The notes beneath the pieces are model-generated. The model saw nothing but the letters and a program-made list of their open reading frames with translations, made no database searches and was not told the DNA's origin. A stretch of 37,757 nt of DNA from JACCXG01 sp963785755 (GTDB taxonomy: Bacteria > Acidobacteriota > Vicinamibacteria > Vicinamibacterales > 2-12-FULL-66-21). Made by a program: the position numbers and the translations under genes. The stretch covers positions 1 to 37,757 of the forward strand of contig CAWAXG010000052.1 in NCBI GenBank assembly GCA_963785755.1. Direction: 5' to 3'. Below are positions 17,014 through 25,464 of this stretch, piece by piece. Numbering within the stretch: the first letter of the stretch is position 1; each line of letters begins with the position of its first letter.

Positions 17014-17034
17014 CCGAGGGGCTTCGCCCCTCGG
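17014..17034. repeat. Palindromic repeat, copy C (first hairpin only)
   Basis: Identical 21-base palindrome to that of copies A and B (arms CCGAGGGGC and GCCCCTCGG around TTC), between sigma stop and anti-sigma start. The following bases diverge from A and B, so the second hairpin is not clearly present. The hairpin could also reduce expression of the anti-sigma gene by structure just upstream of its ribosome site. Confidence 0.7.
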
Positions 17035-17067
17035 CACGCCTGCTCCGCGCTGCGAAGGCGGGCGCGC

Positions 17068-17619
17068 CTAGCGCTTCATCTCGGCTTGCAGCCGGTGGCG
17101 GATCCGGTGGAGCCTGACGGCCACGTTGTTCTTCTCCATCTGGAACATCCCGGCCAGCTCTTCGTTCGACAACCCCTCGACGTGACGCAGCAGGAACAGG
17201 GTTGCGTCCTCGCTCTCCAGGATGCCAAGGGCACGCCGAAGCCGCTCCTTCAGCAGCAAAGGGGGCTGGACGGCGGCGGGCTGCGCCAGATTGTCGTAAA
17301 CCGACTCCCCACGAAGCTCCCGGCGGCGCAGCACGTCGACGGCCGCGTTGACGGCTGCGCGCCGAAAGTAGGCGGCCGGCAGCGCAACATCCTCGACGTC
17401 TCCACCTCCGGCCAGGACGCGCAGGAAGACGGTCTGCAGGACGTCCTCGGCGTCGGCCGGATTCCCGGTGACGCGCAGGGCCGCGCGGAATACCGCCTCG
17501 TAGTGGCGCTCGTACAGCTCGGCAAACCCCGCTACCGGGGTCGTGGAAGGCATGGGGATCGGCAGCTCGTCGATTTGCGTGATGCTGGCTGTGTTCACCT
17601 CGTCCGCCTCACTAACCAT
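17068..17619 (-). CDS. ECF-type RNA polymerase sigma factor
   Basis: 183 residues. Region 2 (about 31-70) reads FAELYERHYEAVFRAALRVTGNPADAEDVLQTVFLRVL; the DAEDVLQTVFLR core is diagnostic for sigma-70 family ECF factors. Region 4 (about 130-180) reads LLRHVEGLSNEELAGMFQMEKNNVAVRLHRIRHRL, the helix-turn-helix for the -35 element. ATG 17619 is the longest start; an ATG at 17553 would shorten a non-conserved N-terminus. It heads an operon with its probable anti-sigma partner and two ABC pairs, so it likely activates its own operon, as ECF systems commonly do. I could not identify the target promoter. Confidence 0.93.
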   Translation of the reverse strand: MVSEADEVNTASITQIDELPIPMPSTTPVAGFAELYERHYEAVFRAALRVTGNPADAEDVLQTVFLRVLAGGGDVEDVALPAAYFRRAAVNAAVDVLRRRELRGESVYDNLAQPAAVQPPLLLKERLRRALGILESEDATLFLLRHVEGLSNEELAGMFQMEKNNVAVRLHRIRHRLQAEMKR

Positions 17620-17701
17620 GACGCACGAGGAGGCCGACTATTACATGGTGCGGGAGAATTGAAGCGGCGCCGGCGAGAGAATTCTCACCTGGACAATCCG
17701 C

Positions 17702-17730
17702 TTGACAGTCTATATGCGTGCTGCATATAT
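17702..17730 (+). promoter_or_regulatory. PadR gene promoter with overlapping operator dyad
   Basis: TTGACA at 17702-17707 is a perfect -35. A -10 lies at 17725-17730 (ATATAT, preceded by TG one base upstream, spacer 17) or at 17726-17731 (TATATG, spacer 18). The inverted repeat TATATGC-N5-GCATATA at 17711-17729 occupies the spacer and the -10. A dyad of this kind, 35 bp before a PadR gene, fits an autoregulatory operator. The leader ends with GAGGGAGG before ATG 17764. Confidence 0.65.
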
Positions 17731-17763
17731 GTGTCACGCAGCACCTGAGGGAGGCCGGACACG

Positions 17764-18132
17764 ATGGGAATGGATCGGGAACGCCGCGACAGGAAGCCGC
17801 GCGCCACATTGCGCGGCGTCGAGTTCCACATCCTGCTGAGCCTTGCCTCGAGTGAGCGCCACGGCTACGGCATCATCCGCGACATCGAAGCACGCGGCGA
17901 GAGCGCCGTTCCCGACGTCGGCACCATGTACCGCGCGCTCGCGCGGATGGTGGAGAGCCGCCTGATTGAGGCGACGGCGCGGCGGGCGGCTCCCGACGCG
18001 GCCGACGAGCGCCGCAATTACTATCGGATCACCGAGACGGGCCTGCGCGTCGCCCGCGCGGAAGCACGACGGCTCGAAGCGCTGATGCGCGCCGCCCGGA
18101 TCGGTGGCCTGTTGACGAAGGGGGCGAAGTGA
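17764..18132 (+). CDS. PadR family transcriptional regulator
   Basis: 122 residues. Winged-helix PadR domain: FHILLSLASSERHGYGIIRDIEARGESAVPDVGTMYRALARMVESRLIEA, then the wing RRNYYRITETGLRVARAEARRLEALM. The HGYGI and GTMYRAL motifs are characteristic. Start ATG 17764 with GAGGGAGG upstream; ATG 17770 is also possible. The TGA overlaps the ATG of an ADOP permease remnant (TGATG), the usual arrangement for PadR and ADOP pairs. It probably represses its own operon through the dyad at 17711-17729. Confidence 0.92.
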   Translation: MGMDRERRDRKPRATLRGVEFHILLSLASSERHGYGIIRDIEARGESAVPDVGTMYRALARMVESRLIEATARRAAPDAADERRNYYRITETGLRVARAEARRLEALMRAARIGGLLTKGAK

Positions 18133-19248
18133 TGCGCGAGCGCCTCATCGATCTGTCGTGATGTCCTGACCCACGCGCTCTGGACGCGCCTCGGCGCCCA
18201 GCCCGGAATTCTCGGGAGCGACGTCCGTCTGAACGGCGAGCCGTTCAGCGTAATCGGCGTCATGCCGCCGTCATTCGCGTTCGCGCAGCACTCGAGCCTC
18301 GGTCCGCCACAGCCTGTCGACGCGTTCGTCCCGTTCAACATCAATCTCGCGGAAGTGAATCCGAACGGGGGCTCGTATGCCGGCGTGATCCGCGCGAAGC
18401 GAGGGACGCCGCCCGCGAGCGTCGCCGCCGCGGTGGATGCGGTCGGGCGAATCGTTGATGCGCGGACCTTCAGAAGCCGGGGCCTGCGGCTGTATCCCGT
18501 GGGCCTCAAGACCGACCTCGTCTCTGGAGTACGGCCCGCGCTCGCGAAGCAATTCTTCCCCACGGGCAGCCCGCTCGGCGCGAGGATTCCGTTCGGACAG
18601 CAGACCGATCCGCCGTTGACGGTCGTTGGCGTCGTCCAGCAGACGCGGCTCTACGACGTGCACAAGGACGGCCGGCCGCAGCTCTACCTCCGGGCGGAGG
18701 ACTTCGGGTATCGCAATCTCTCGTTCGTCCTGCGGGCCAGCCGCGACCCGCGGACCGTCATCCCCGATCTGCGTCGTGTCGTACCAGACGTCGACCAGCG
18801 CCTCGCGCTCACCGACGCGCGTCCGATGGACGACGTGGTCGGCGACGCGCTCCGTCGTCAACGGATCAGCGCCGTGCTCATTGCCGGGTTCGCCATCGGC
18901 GCCCTGCTCCTCGCGTCGATGGGGCTGTTCGGGGTGATCTCGACGTCGGTCACGCGCCGGCGGCACGAGATGGCAGTACGGCTCGCCGTCGGCGCCGATC
19001 ACGCCCGTCTGCTGCGGCTCGTGCTCGGCGAGGGAATGGCGCTCGTCTGCATAGGAACGCTGATCGGCCTGCCCGGGATCTACGTCGCGGGTCGTCTCAT
19101 GGGTGGCGTGCTCGTCGGTGTGTCGCTCTTCGACCCGCTGACGCTCGCGGCGGCGGCGCTGGGCCTCGGGCTCGTCACGATGGTGGCCTGCTACCTGCCC
19201 GCGCGGCGCGTGCTCGGAATCGATCCTGCACTTTCGCTGCGGGAGTGA
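18132..19248 (+). pseudogene. Remnant of ADOP/MacB-type permease with two deletions
   Basis: The first codons of the permease survive (ATG 18132, MRERLIDLS, then a stop at 18159). The reading frame from about 18160 joins into the middle of the first periplasmic domain (DVLTHALWTRLGAQPGILGSDVRLNGEPFSVIGVMPPSF), losing roughly 140 residues with a frame change. A second junction near 18535 jumps from the end of that domain (DLVSGVRPAL) directly to the second periplasmic domain (AKQFFPTGSPLGARIPFG), losing the first membrane module, roughly 350 residues. The C-terminal FtsX module is intact (ISAVLIAGFAIGALLLASMGLFGV, RRHEMAVRLAVGA, CYLPARRVLGIDPALSLRE). Longest open part 18262-19248. It cannot form a normal permease. 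Deletion sizes are estimates from family architecture. Confidence 0.8.
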
Positions 19249-19455
19249 TTGCCAGGATTCCTACCGCGATTTGAGATCGATCAGCCCTTCCGCTTGCGGT
19301 CCTTGGTAGCCGTCCAGACGACGTACTCTTCCACCACATCTGGCAGGATGAATCGGGCCGCGCTGTCGTGTATACATGTACAGCTCATCGCAGGCGCGTC
19401 GACCTTGTTGCATGGACGGCGAAGATGCGCAGACTCTGCTCCGTGATTCAGCTTC

Positions 19456-21405
19456 GTGCGTAACACCACCCGCTCGCTGACGCAAGTGGTCGCAAGCGTC
19501 GGCCGAACCGCTCCCATTCTCGTGCTGTCCCTCGGGTACCTGTCATTCGTTTTTCACGTGCTCGACGCTGGCTTCTGGAACGCAGGCATCGGTGAGTGGC
19601 TCGATCCCTATTTCATCAACTTCCTTCTCGAGCATTGGCACGTGAGCGTGTCAGGCCTGACAGATCCAGCATCGCCGCCCATGTATTTCCCGGCCCGTGG
19701 CACGCTGGGCTATTCACACGGTTTGATTCTCTACGCGCCGTTCTATATGGCGGCGCGAACATTCCTACACCCGTTTCAAGCCTACAACGTGATGCTCTTC
19801 CTCGTGCTCGAGACGGGAATCATGTGCCTGTACTTCGTGTTCCGCACGTTTCTGCGGCTGCGCGTGACCGAGTCGCTTCTCTTGACCACTTTCTTTTTCA
19901 CGTCACACAACGTCATCAACGGCGGCACCGGCACGTGGAGCCAGCGGGCGTCGGTTTTCCTGATTCCACCGATGCTCCTGATTCTGCTCGCTTCCAGGCG
20001 CATGACGGTGAGGGTAAAGGGGTCTGGGGGTAGCGGTCAGCAATCAGGGTTCAGGGAACTGGGATCAGGGGTGTCCAGTTGGGGATCGGGACTTAGCGTC
20101 GAATGGGTTGTACCTCTCGCCCTCGCCGCGCTTTCCGGGCTGCTTTTCTCTCTGTTGCTCACGCAGGAGTTTTACACGGGCCTCTTTGCGGCCATGTTGG
20201 CGTCCATCGCGTTGGTTGCGTACCTCGGTATCGGCAGATGGTCCTGGCTCGGTACGCACGTCGGGACTCTCTGGACCGGGGACCGTCGCATCTTCGCCAG
20301 GGGGGCTCTCGTGCTTGCTCTGATCGGCGGCATGTGGACGTTCTATCTCTGGATGTTCCACGGCGCGAGCCTCGAGGTTCTGAACGTGCGGATCTCGTCG
20401 AACAATTGGCGGAAGCCCGCCATCCTTGCGCTCGCGAGCTTGGCGACCTATACGCAACTCCGTGGCGGATTTCGCCGCGGCGGCCGTGTCCTCCTCGGCC
20501 GACCGTGGTTATTGTCAGTATCGCTCGGCGCGTGTGTTGGCTGTCTCGTGTTCCTCTGGCTTTATCTAGGCCCGTATAGCGATCACCCGGCATTTCCGCG
20601 AGATGAACTGATGAATTCTTTCATCTCGCGAGATCTCGCTCACTGGCGCGGTCCATTGAACTTTCTCACGGAGCTCGGCGCATATGACACGCTGCGGCCG
20701 TTTGCCTTCGCGGCCATCGTGGGAGTCCTCACCTGGGTCCCATGGTTCAACATCGATCGACACAGTCGCGTGTCATGGCTCTGGTTGATTGCGATCTCAG
20801 TCTTCGTGCTGACGATTTCCGCCAGCTTTGGTGGTTTCACTCTGTGGACATTCCTGCGGCTCGACCGGCTGCCGGGCTTTTCCGCCATCCGCGATCCCAA
20901 GCGTCTGGTGTACGTGTACGAGTTGACGCTCGTGCTGGCGACCGGCGTCTTCCTGACACGGTTACCGACGACCTCTGTGTTTCGGATCGGCGTGAGCGTG
21001 TTGCTCGTTTACCTGCTCGTCGCGTCCCAGAATCGGGAAACGTTCGAGCCCCTTCGGTCGAACGACATGTACGACCGCTGGGTCGCGGCGCCTATCGCAA
21101 TCGATCCCTCGTGTCGCTCCTTCTTCATCAAGGGAGCATCGGGCGAATACATGTCCCGTTCGAGGCACATGTGGAGCCTGTACAACGTCGATGCGATGTT
21201 CGTGGCAGTCAATCACGCACTTCCAACGTTGAACGGCTACAGCGCCTGGGCTCCGGGGGGATGGTCTCTGGCGAATCCACAGGAATCGGGATACGCGGAA
21301 GCCGTGGACTGGTGGATTGCCCGGCACCACCTGCAGGCGGTGTGTGAATTTGACATTGACCGGCGGACGATGACGCCTTATCACAGTGGCGCCAGCGGCC
21401 GCTGA
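19456..21405 (+). CDS. Polytopic membrane protein, GT-C glycosyltransferase-like, uncharacterised
   Basis: 649 residues with about 11-12 membrane segments and a C-terminal soluble part of about 110 residues (from RSNDMYDRWVAAPIAIDPSC). The first loop carries GEWLDPYFINFLLEHWH, which resembles the acidic DPxxN motif of acidobacterial GT-C-like proteins, where it would bind a lipid-linked sugar donor. A probable lipid-linked sugar transferase is suggested, but no confident family assignment can be made. GTG start at 19456. Residues about 188-214 (VKGSGGSGQQSGFRELGSGV) are coded by ATCAGGG-type repeats and look like an in-frame insertion between two membrane segments. Codon use is less GC-rich than the neighbours. 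The frame is intact. Confidence 0.7.
   Translation: MRNTTRSLTQVVASVGRTAPILVLSLGYLSFVFHVLDAGFWNAGIGEWLDPYFINFLLEHWHVSVSGLTDPASPPMYFPARGTLGYSHGLILYAPFYMAARTFLHPFQAYNVMLFLVLETGIMCLYFVFRTFLRLRVTESLLLTTFFFTSHNVINGGTGTWSQRASVFLIPPMLLILLASRRMTVRVKGSGGSGQQSGFRELGSGVSSWGSGLSVEWVVPLALAALSGLLFSLLLTQEFYTGLFAAMLASIALVAYLGIGRWSWLGTHVGTLWTGDRRIFARGALVLALIGGMWTFYLWMFHGASLEVLNVRISSNNWRKPAILALASLATYTQLRGGFRRGGRVLLGRPWLLSVSLGACVGCLVFLWLYLGPYSDHPAFPRDELMNSFISRDLAHWRGPLNFLTELGAYDTLRPFAFAAIVGVLTWVPWFNIDRHSRVSWLWLIAISVFVLTISASFGGFTLWTFLRLDRLPGFSAIRDPKRLVYVYELTLVLATGVFLTRLPTTSVFRIGVSVLLVYLLVASQNRETFEPLRSNDMYDRWVAAPIAIDPSCRSFFIKGASGEYMSRSRHMWSLYNVDAMFVAVNHALPTLNGYSAWAPGGWSLANPQESGYAEAVDWWIARHHLQAVCEFDIDRRTMTPYHSGASGR
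20017..20096 (+). repeat. In-frame ATCAGGG-type minisatellite
   Basis: Imperfect G-rich units: AATCAGGGTTCAGGGA, GGGATCAGGGG, GGGGATCGGGA. They encode a Gly/Ser/Gln-rich spacer in the membrane protein gene, unlike the surrounding hydrophobic sequence. Confidence 0.55.
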
Positions 21406-21524
21406 TGTAACAGGCTTCGCAGAAGAGTTCCTGATCGCGGATGAGCCTCGCGACCCGGCTGGCAGCAGCCGTATCCATGTGGCCCTCCAGCGTCGATCCT
21501 GCCAGGAGGTCTCTGCGGGAAACT

Positions 21525-23184
21525 TCAGTCGCGCAGCGCGAACGCGACGAGATTCAGGCCGGCAATCGTGGCGACGTACTGCTTGCCGCCGACCTCGTAG
21601 CTGATGGGCCCGTTGACGATCTGTCCGCCGAGGTTCGTCTTCCAGAGGAGCTTCCCGGTGCGCGCGTCGAGCGCCTGGAAGTACCCTTCACGGCCGCCGG
21701 TGAAGAGGAGGTCCGTCGCCGTGGTCAGGATCCCGCTGTCGGTCACATCGGTCATCTCGAACTTCCACCGCGGCTCTCCGGTCGCCGGATCGAGCGCAAT
21801 GACGGCGCCTGTCCCCGTCGCCTCGGTCCAGAGATTGAACGCGCCCCGCCGCAGCGCGGGCGTACCCGGCGCGTCGCGCGTCGGCGTCACCACCGTCCAC
21901 CCTCCGCCCGTGAACCCGCGTCCACCGGGCACGTATTTCACCTCCTGTCGACGGATCAGGGAGGCGTAGTTCTCCCACGTCGGAATGTAGAAGAGACCGG
22001 TGCGCGGGCTGTAAGAGGGTGAGTACCAATTGGTTCCACCCTGCACGCCCGGCCAGATCGCCTCGCCGTCTGCCGGCGGAGTCTGAATCGGCCGGCCGCG
22101 GTCATCCAGACTGCTCGCCCAGTTCACCTTCACGAACGGCTTGCCAAAGAGAAACGCACCGGTCGCGCGATCCAGCACATAGAAGAACCCGTTGCGGTTC
22201 GCCCACAACATCAACTTCGCCGGCCGGCCGTTCCAGTCCCGATCGACAAGGACCGGAATCTGCACCGCGTCGTAGTCGTAGGCGTCGTGCGGCGTGAACT
22301 GGAAGTGCCACTTCAACTCGCCGCTGTCCGGATCGACGGCAATGACCGAGTCCGTGTAGAGGTTGTCGCCGGGCCGCTGCGCCGGGTACCAGTCGGGACT
22401 CGGGTTGCCGGTGCCCCAGTACGTGAGGTTGAGGCTCGGATCGTCAGGATCCGGTCAGCCAGATCGATGCCCCTCCAGTCTTCCAGGCATCGCCCTGCCA
22501 CGAGTCGGATCCCGGCTCGCCAGGGGCCGGAATCGTGTAGCGCCGCCAGATCTCCTTGCCCGTTGCCGCATCGAACGCAGCGAGGAATCCTCGAATGCCG
22601 AGCTCTCCGCCGCCGACGCCGACGAGAACCTTGTCTTTGACGACGAGCGGCGCGAGCGTCATCGAGTAGCCGGTGTCCTTGTACTCCGCCACTCTCACGT
22701 TCCAGCGGGCCTTGCCCGACCTGGCGTCGATGGCAATCAGCCGTGTGTCGAGCGTGGCGAGGTACAGGGTGTCGCCCGAGATCGCGAGACCACGATTGTT
22801 GGCGCCGCAGCATGCGGCCTGGTCATCCGGCACCGCATGCCGGTAGATCCAGAAGGCCCGCCCGGTTTTCGCGTCGAGCGCCACGACATCGTTGGGGCGC
22901 TGCGTCACGTACATGATGCCGTCGAGCACGAGCGGCGTGGCCTGCCAGGGGCCGACGACGCTGCCCTGGAAGATCCACTGCTGCTCGAGGTTCGCGACGT
23001 TGGCGGTAGTGATCTGGTGCAGCTCGGTGTAGCGCCGGCTCGAGTAGTCGCCCGAGTACATCAGCCAGTTGCGCGGCTCTTTCACGGCGCCGAGCAGGCG
23101 CTCGTGCGTCACCTGCGCGTTCAGATGAAGGACCGCCGCAACGAGCGCGGTGATGACGATCGTGACCCGTGACAGTGTCCGCAT
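21525..23184 (-). CDS. PQQ-dependent quinoprotein dehydrogenase, one frameshift
   Basis: About 552 residues if one base is removed. ATG 23184 begins a signal peptide (VTIVITALVAAVLHLNAQ). Propeller segments follow: YSGDYSSRRYTELHQIT, LEQQWIFQG, PLVLDGIMYVTQRPNDVVALDAKTGRAFWIYRH, then the vicinal cysteines AACCGANNRGLA typical of PQQ alcohol dehydrogenases. The frame breaks at WLTGS (extra G at 22445) where the family reads WTTGSYDPxLNLTYWGTGNPSP; it resumes as DPSLNLTYWGTGNPSPDW. The later part has WHFQFTPHDAYDYDAVQIPVL, TNWYSPSYSPRTGLFYIPTW and repeated AxDxxTGxxxW motifs. There is no cytochrome domain; the cytochrome is the separate gene upstream. Periplasmic oxidation of an alcohol or sugar; substrate unknown. 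Confidence 0.88.
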
Positions 23185-23218
23185 GCGATCGAAACCCGCT
23201 CGAGAGAGAGAAGAACAC

Positions 23219-23414
23219 GTCAACTTCCAATCTCCAACTCCCCCGCCTCCGCGCCCACGGATCGAGGCGCGCTACGGCGAGGCCTCGCCAAAGCTCGTCG
23301 GCTGGTACAAGACGCTGCGACGAGCGGCGGCGGGCAACTCCCAACTCCCAAAACGCTCTCGGTCGATCGGCTCTGGGCATCTTGGGAGTTGGAGGTTGGA
23401 GGTTGGGAGTTGAC
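23219..23414. repeat. Intergenic element with inverted ends (GTCAACT...AGTTGAC)
   Basis: Left end GTCAACTTCCAATCTCCAAC (23219-23238), right end (23382-23414) a G-rich inverted version ending GGGAGTTGAC, with a further CAACTCCCAACTCCC at 23336-23350. It fills the gap between the cytochrome c and PQQ dehydrogenase genes. Nineteen or twenty bases of the left end recur inverted at 28307-28326. Non-coding; about 196 bp, the size of a small non-autonomous element. Confidence 0.6.
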
Positions 23415-23439
23415 ACTGCTTTCTTAGCAGCCAGCTGGT

Positions 23440-24276
23440 CTAGAAGCCCCGGCCTCGGCCCGCCACCGCGGCCGGATTCTTCAACGACAGCAGGTACGCG
23501 AACACGTCCGCGATCTCTTCCTGCGTCAACACATCCTTGTATGACGGCATCGGCGACGTCGTGAGCACCCGGAACTCCCGCAGATCGCTCTTGAGCACCG
23601 ATACCAGGCGGCCATCCTCGTCCGCAATCTGCACGCTATACGTGTCTTCGTTGAGCCGCCTCCCCGTCATGACCTCGCCGGCTTTGGTCACCGCGCGGAT
23701 TGGCCTGTTGATCGGGAGCATCGCCTTGCTCGGCTCGATCAGCGAGAGATGCAGGGAGGCCGGGGACCGCGACGATCCGACCGCGCTCAGGTCCGGTCCC
23801 GATCGTCCCCCTTCGTCATTGATGCGGTGACACTTCAGGCACTGCGCTTTGCCGTGCGCGAGGATGCGGCCGCGGGCGGCGTCGCCGACGTTCACCGTGA
23901 GCGCGGAACCGGTGGCGTCCATGCCGGCTCGAATGAACGCGACGACGGCAGTCAGTTCCGCATCCTCTATCTTCATGGGCGGCATGCCCGCCGCGGGCAC
24001 GCCGGCGCGGATCACGCGCTTCAGGTCATCGTCAGAGACCGCCGTCCGGAAGCGGCCCTGCCGCAGGTCGACCGTCGCGACGGCGTTGCCGGCGAGGCCG
24101 TGGCACACGGCACACTGTGTCGTGTAGACGTGCGACCCCTTGAGCACGTCACCCTGCGCGTATTGCCCGACGTGGTCCTGCCCGGCGGTGCCCACCGGGT
24201 TCATGGACACGAACGCCGCGAGCGCCAGGAGCGATCCGAGCGTGACGCGTCGCAGGCCGGCGGATTCAGTCAACAT
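23440..24276 (-). CDS. Exported di-heme c-type cytochrome
   Basis: 278 residues. Signal peptide (LGSLLALAAFVSM). First heme domain with CAVCH (in VYTTQCAVCHGLAG) and AGMPPMKIEDAELTAVVAFIR supplying a Met ligand; second with CLKCH (in GKAQCLKCHRINDEGG), GPDLSAVG and SPMPSYKDVLTQEEIADVFAYL. Start ATG 24276 overlaps the stop of the DUF1080 gene (TGATG). It is the natural electron acceptor for the PQQ dehydrogenase encoded downstream and would pass electrons to a terminal oxidase. Frame intact. Confidence 0.92.
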   Translation of the reverse strand: MLTESAGLRRVTLGSLLALAAFVSMNPVGTAGQDHVGQYAQGDVLKGSHVYTTQCAVCHGLAGNAVATVDLRQGRFRTAVSDDDLKRVIRAGVPAAGMPPMKIEDAELTAVVAFIRAGMDATGSALTVNVGDAARGRILAHGKAQCLKCHRINDEGGRSGPDLSAVGSSRSPASLHLSLIEPSKAMLPINRPIRAVTKAGEVMTGRRLNEDTYSVQIADEDGRLVSVLKSDLREFRVLTTSPMPSYKDVLTQEEIADVFAYLLSLKNPAAVAGRGRGF

Positions 24277-25010
24277 CAAGGGAGGTCTCGCACACGAATG
24301 TTGCGGAACTCGATCGGCGATCCTTCGGCCTCCAGGCAGAGGAAGCCGGTGCGCGGATCCGCGCCACGGCCCCCGACACTTCTTCGCCGTTGACCCAGAG
24401 ACGGATCTCGCCGTTGATGCCGCGCACGTAGTAATGGTTCCACTCGCCGACGCCGCGGCTCCGCTCCGCCCGCGGGAAGCTGCGTGATCCATCCGGCGAG
24501 CGCGGCTCGAACGGTTCGAGCTTCGAGTTGCCGACGGCGAAGATGTCGCCGTTGGTGGTGAACCAGTTGGCGGGCTTCCCGCCGCTGCGCTTCGCGTAAT
24601 ACTCGCGATAGCCGTGGTCGAGCATCTGCACCTCGATGCCCCATCTCGGCAGCTGGTTGGGCGGAAGGCCCTCCAGGGCCTGCATCGGCACCCACGCGAA
24701 CACACCGGAGTTTCCCGCCGCCTTCAGGTGACGCCACTCGATCACGAGCTCGAAGTTGGTGAACGTGTCGCGGGTGCGCATCACGCCAATCGGCACGCCG
24801 GTCGATTTCAGGAGGCTGCCCTCCCAGGCCCACGTATCCGGGTTGCCGTTCACGCCCGCGAAGTCGCCAGGACCCAGCGTGCGCCAGCCGGGACCGGTGC
24901 CGTCGATGAAGGCTCGCGGCGCCGTCGCCGGTTCCTGGGCGAAGCGGTGACCGTGCAGCGCGCCGGCGGCACTGAGGAGGAGCGAGAGAGAGCAGGGCAG
25001 GAACGCGCAT
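24276..25010 (-). CDS. DUF1080 / 3-keto-disaccharide hydrolase-family exported protein, two frameshifts
   Basis: About 244 residues when repaired. ATG 25010 begins MRVPALLSL; the signal peptide continues in another frame (SLLLSAAGALHGHRFAQ), best explained by loss of one TC unit in a TC repeat near 24985. The core is clear: GDFAGVNGNPDTWAWEGSLLKSTG, FELVIEWRHLKAAGNSGVFAW, GIEVQMLDHGYREYY, GEWNHYYVRGINGEIRLWVNGEEVSG. The last part shifts at a run of C (24370-24374, one base short) to GRGADPRTGFLCLEAEGSPIEFRNIRVRDLP. The family (concanavalin-like fold, PF06439) includes enzymes that cleave 3-keto-glycosides. Overlap with the cytochrome gene suggests a shared pathway. Confidence 0.85.
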   Translation of the reverse strand: MRVPALLSLAPPQCRRRAARSPLRPGTGDGAASLHRRHRSRLAHAGSWRLRGRERQPGYVGLGGQPPEIDRRADWRDAHPRHVHQLRARDRVASPEGGGKLRCVRVGADAGPGGPSAQPAAEMGHRGADARPRLSRVLREAQRREARQLVHHQRRHLRRRQLEARTVRAALAGWITQLPAGGAEPRRRRVEPLLRARHQRRDPSLGQRRRSVGGRGADPRTGFLCLEAEGSPIEFRNIRVRDLP

Positions 25011-25131
25011 GTGACGAACGGTACGGCGGGCCGGACATCCCGTCAATGCCGACGGTGGCGGACGAAGCGGCCGGTTGAACTTTTTCCGGCCAGCTCCGTC
25101 TTCCCCTATGCCAATCTACAAGAGAGGTGGC

Positions 25132-25461
25132 GTGAGCGATCAGACCGACGTCCTGCAAGGAACCCTGGATCTCCTGATAATGAGGACGATTGCCCTCGAG
25201 CCGATGCACGGCTGGGCGATCGCGCAGCGGATCCAGCAGATTTCCGACGAGCTGCTGCGTGTCCAGCAGGGCTCGCTCTATCCCGCGCTGCACCGTCTCG
25301 AGCACCAGGGCTGGATCACCGCCGCCTGGGGCGCGTCGGAGAACAATCGCCGCGCCCGCTTCTACTCCCTGACGAAGGCGGGCCGCACGCAGCTCGCGGT
25401 CGAAGTCTCGAAGTGGGAACGCCTCTCGGCCGGCGTCAACCTCGTCCTGCACAGGACCTGA
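25132..25461 (+). CDS. PadR family transcriptional regulator
   Basis: 109 residues from GTG 25132, chosen because AGAGAGG stands a few bases upstream and MSDQTDVLQGTLDLLI matches the usual start of ADOP-linked PadR proteins; ATG 25108 has no ribosome site. Motifs: LQGTLDLLIMRTIALEPMHGWAIAQRI, LLRVQQGSLYPALHRLEHQGWI, then wing ASENNRRARFYSLTKAGRTQL. The stop lies three bases before the TTG start of the permease gene, so the two form an operon. The regulator is expected to repress this pair. Confidence 0.92.
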   Translation: MSDQTDVLQGTLDLLIMRTIALEPMHGWAIAQRIQQISDELLRVQQGSLYPALHRLEHQGWITAAWGASENNRRARFYSLTKAGRTQLAVEVSKWERLSAGVNLVLHRT

Positions 25462-25464
25462 CTC

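Noticed and set aside
19281..19370. Possible C-terminal gene fragment on the minus strand ending VVEEYVVWTATKDRKRKG
   Set aside because: Composition looks protein-like for about 25 codons, but no start, family or upstream continuation can be shown.
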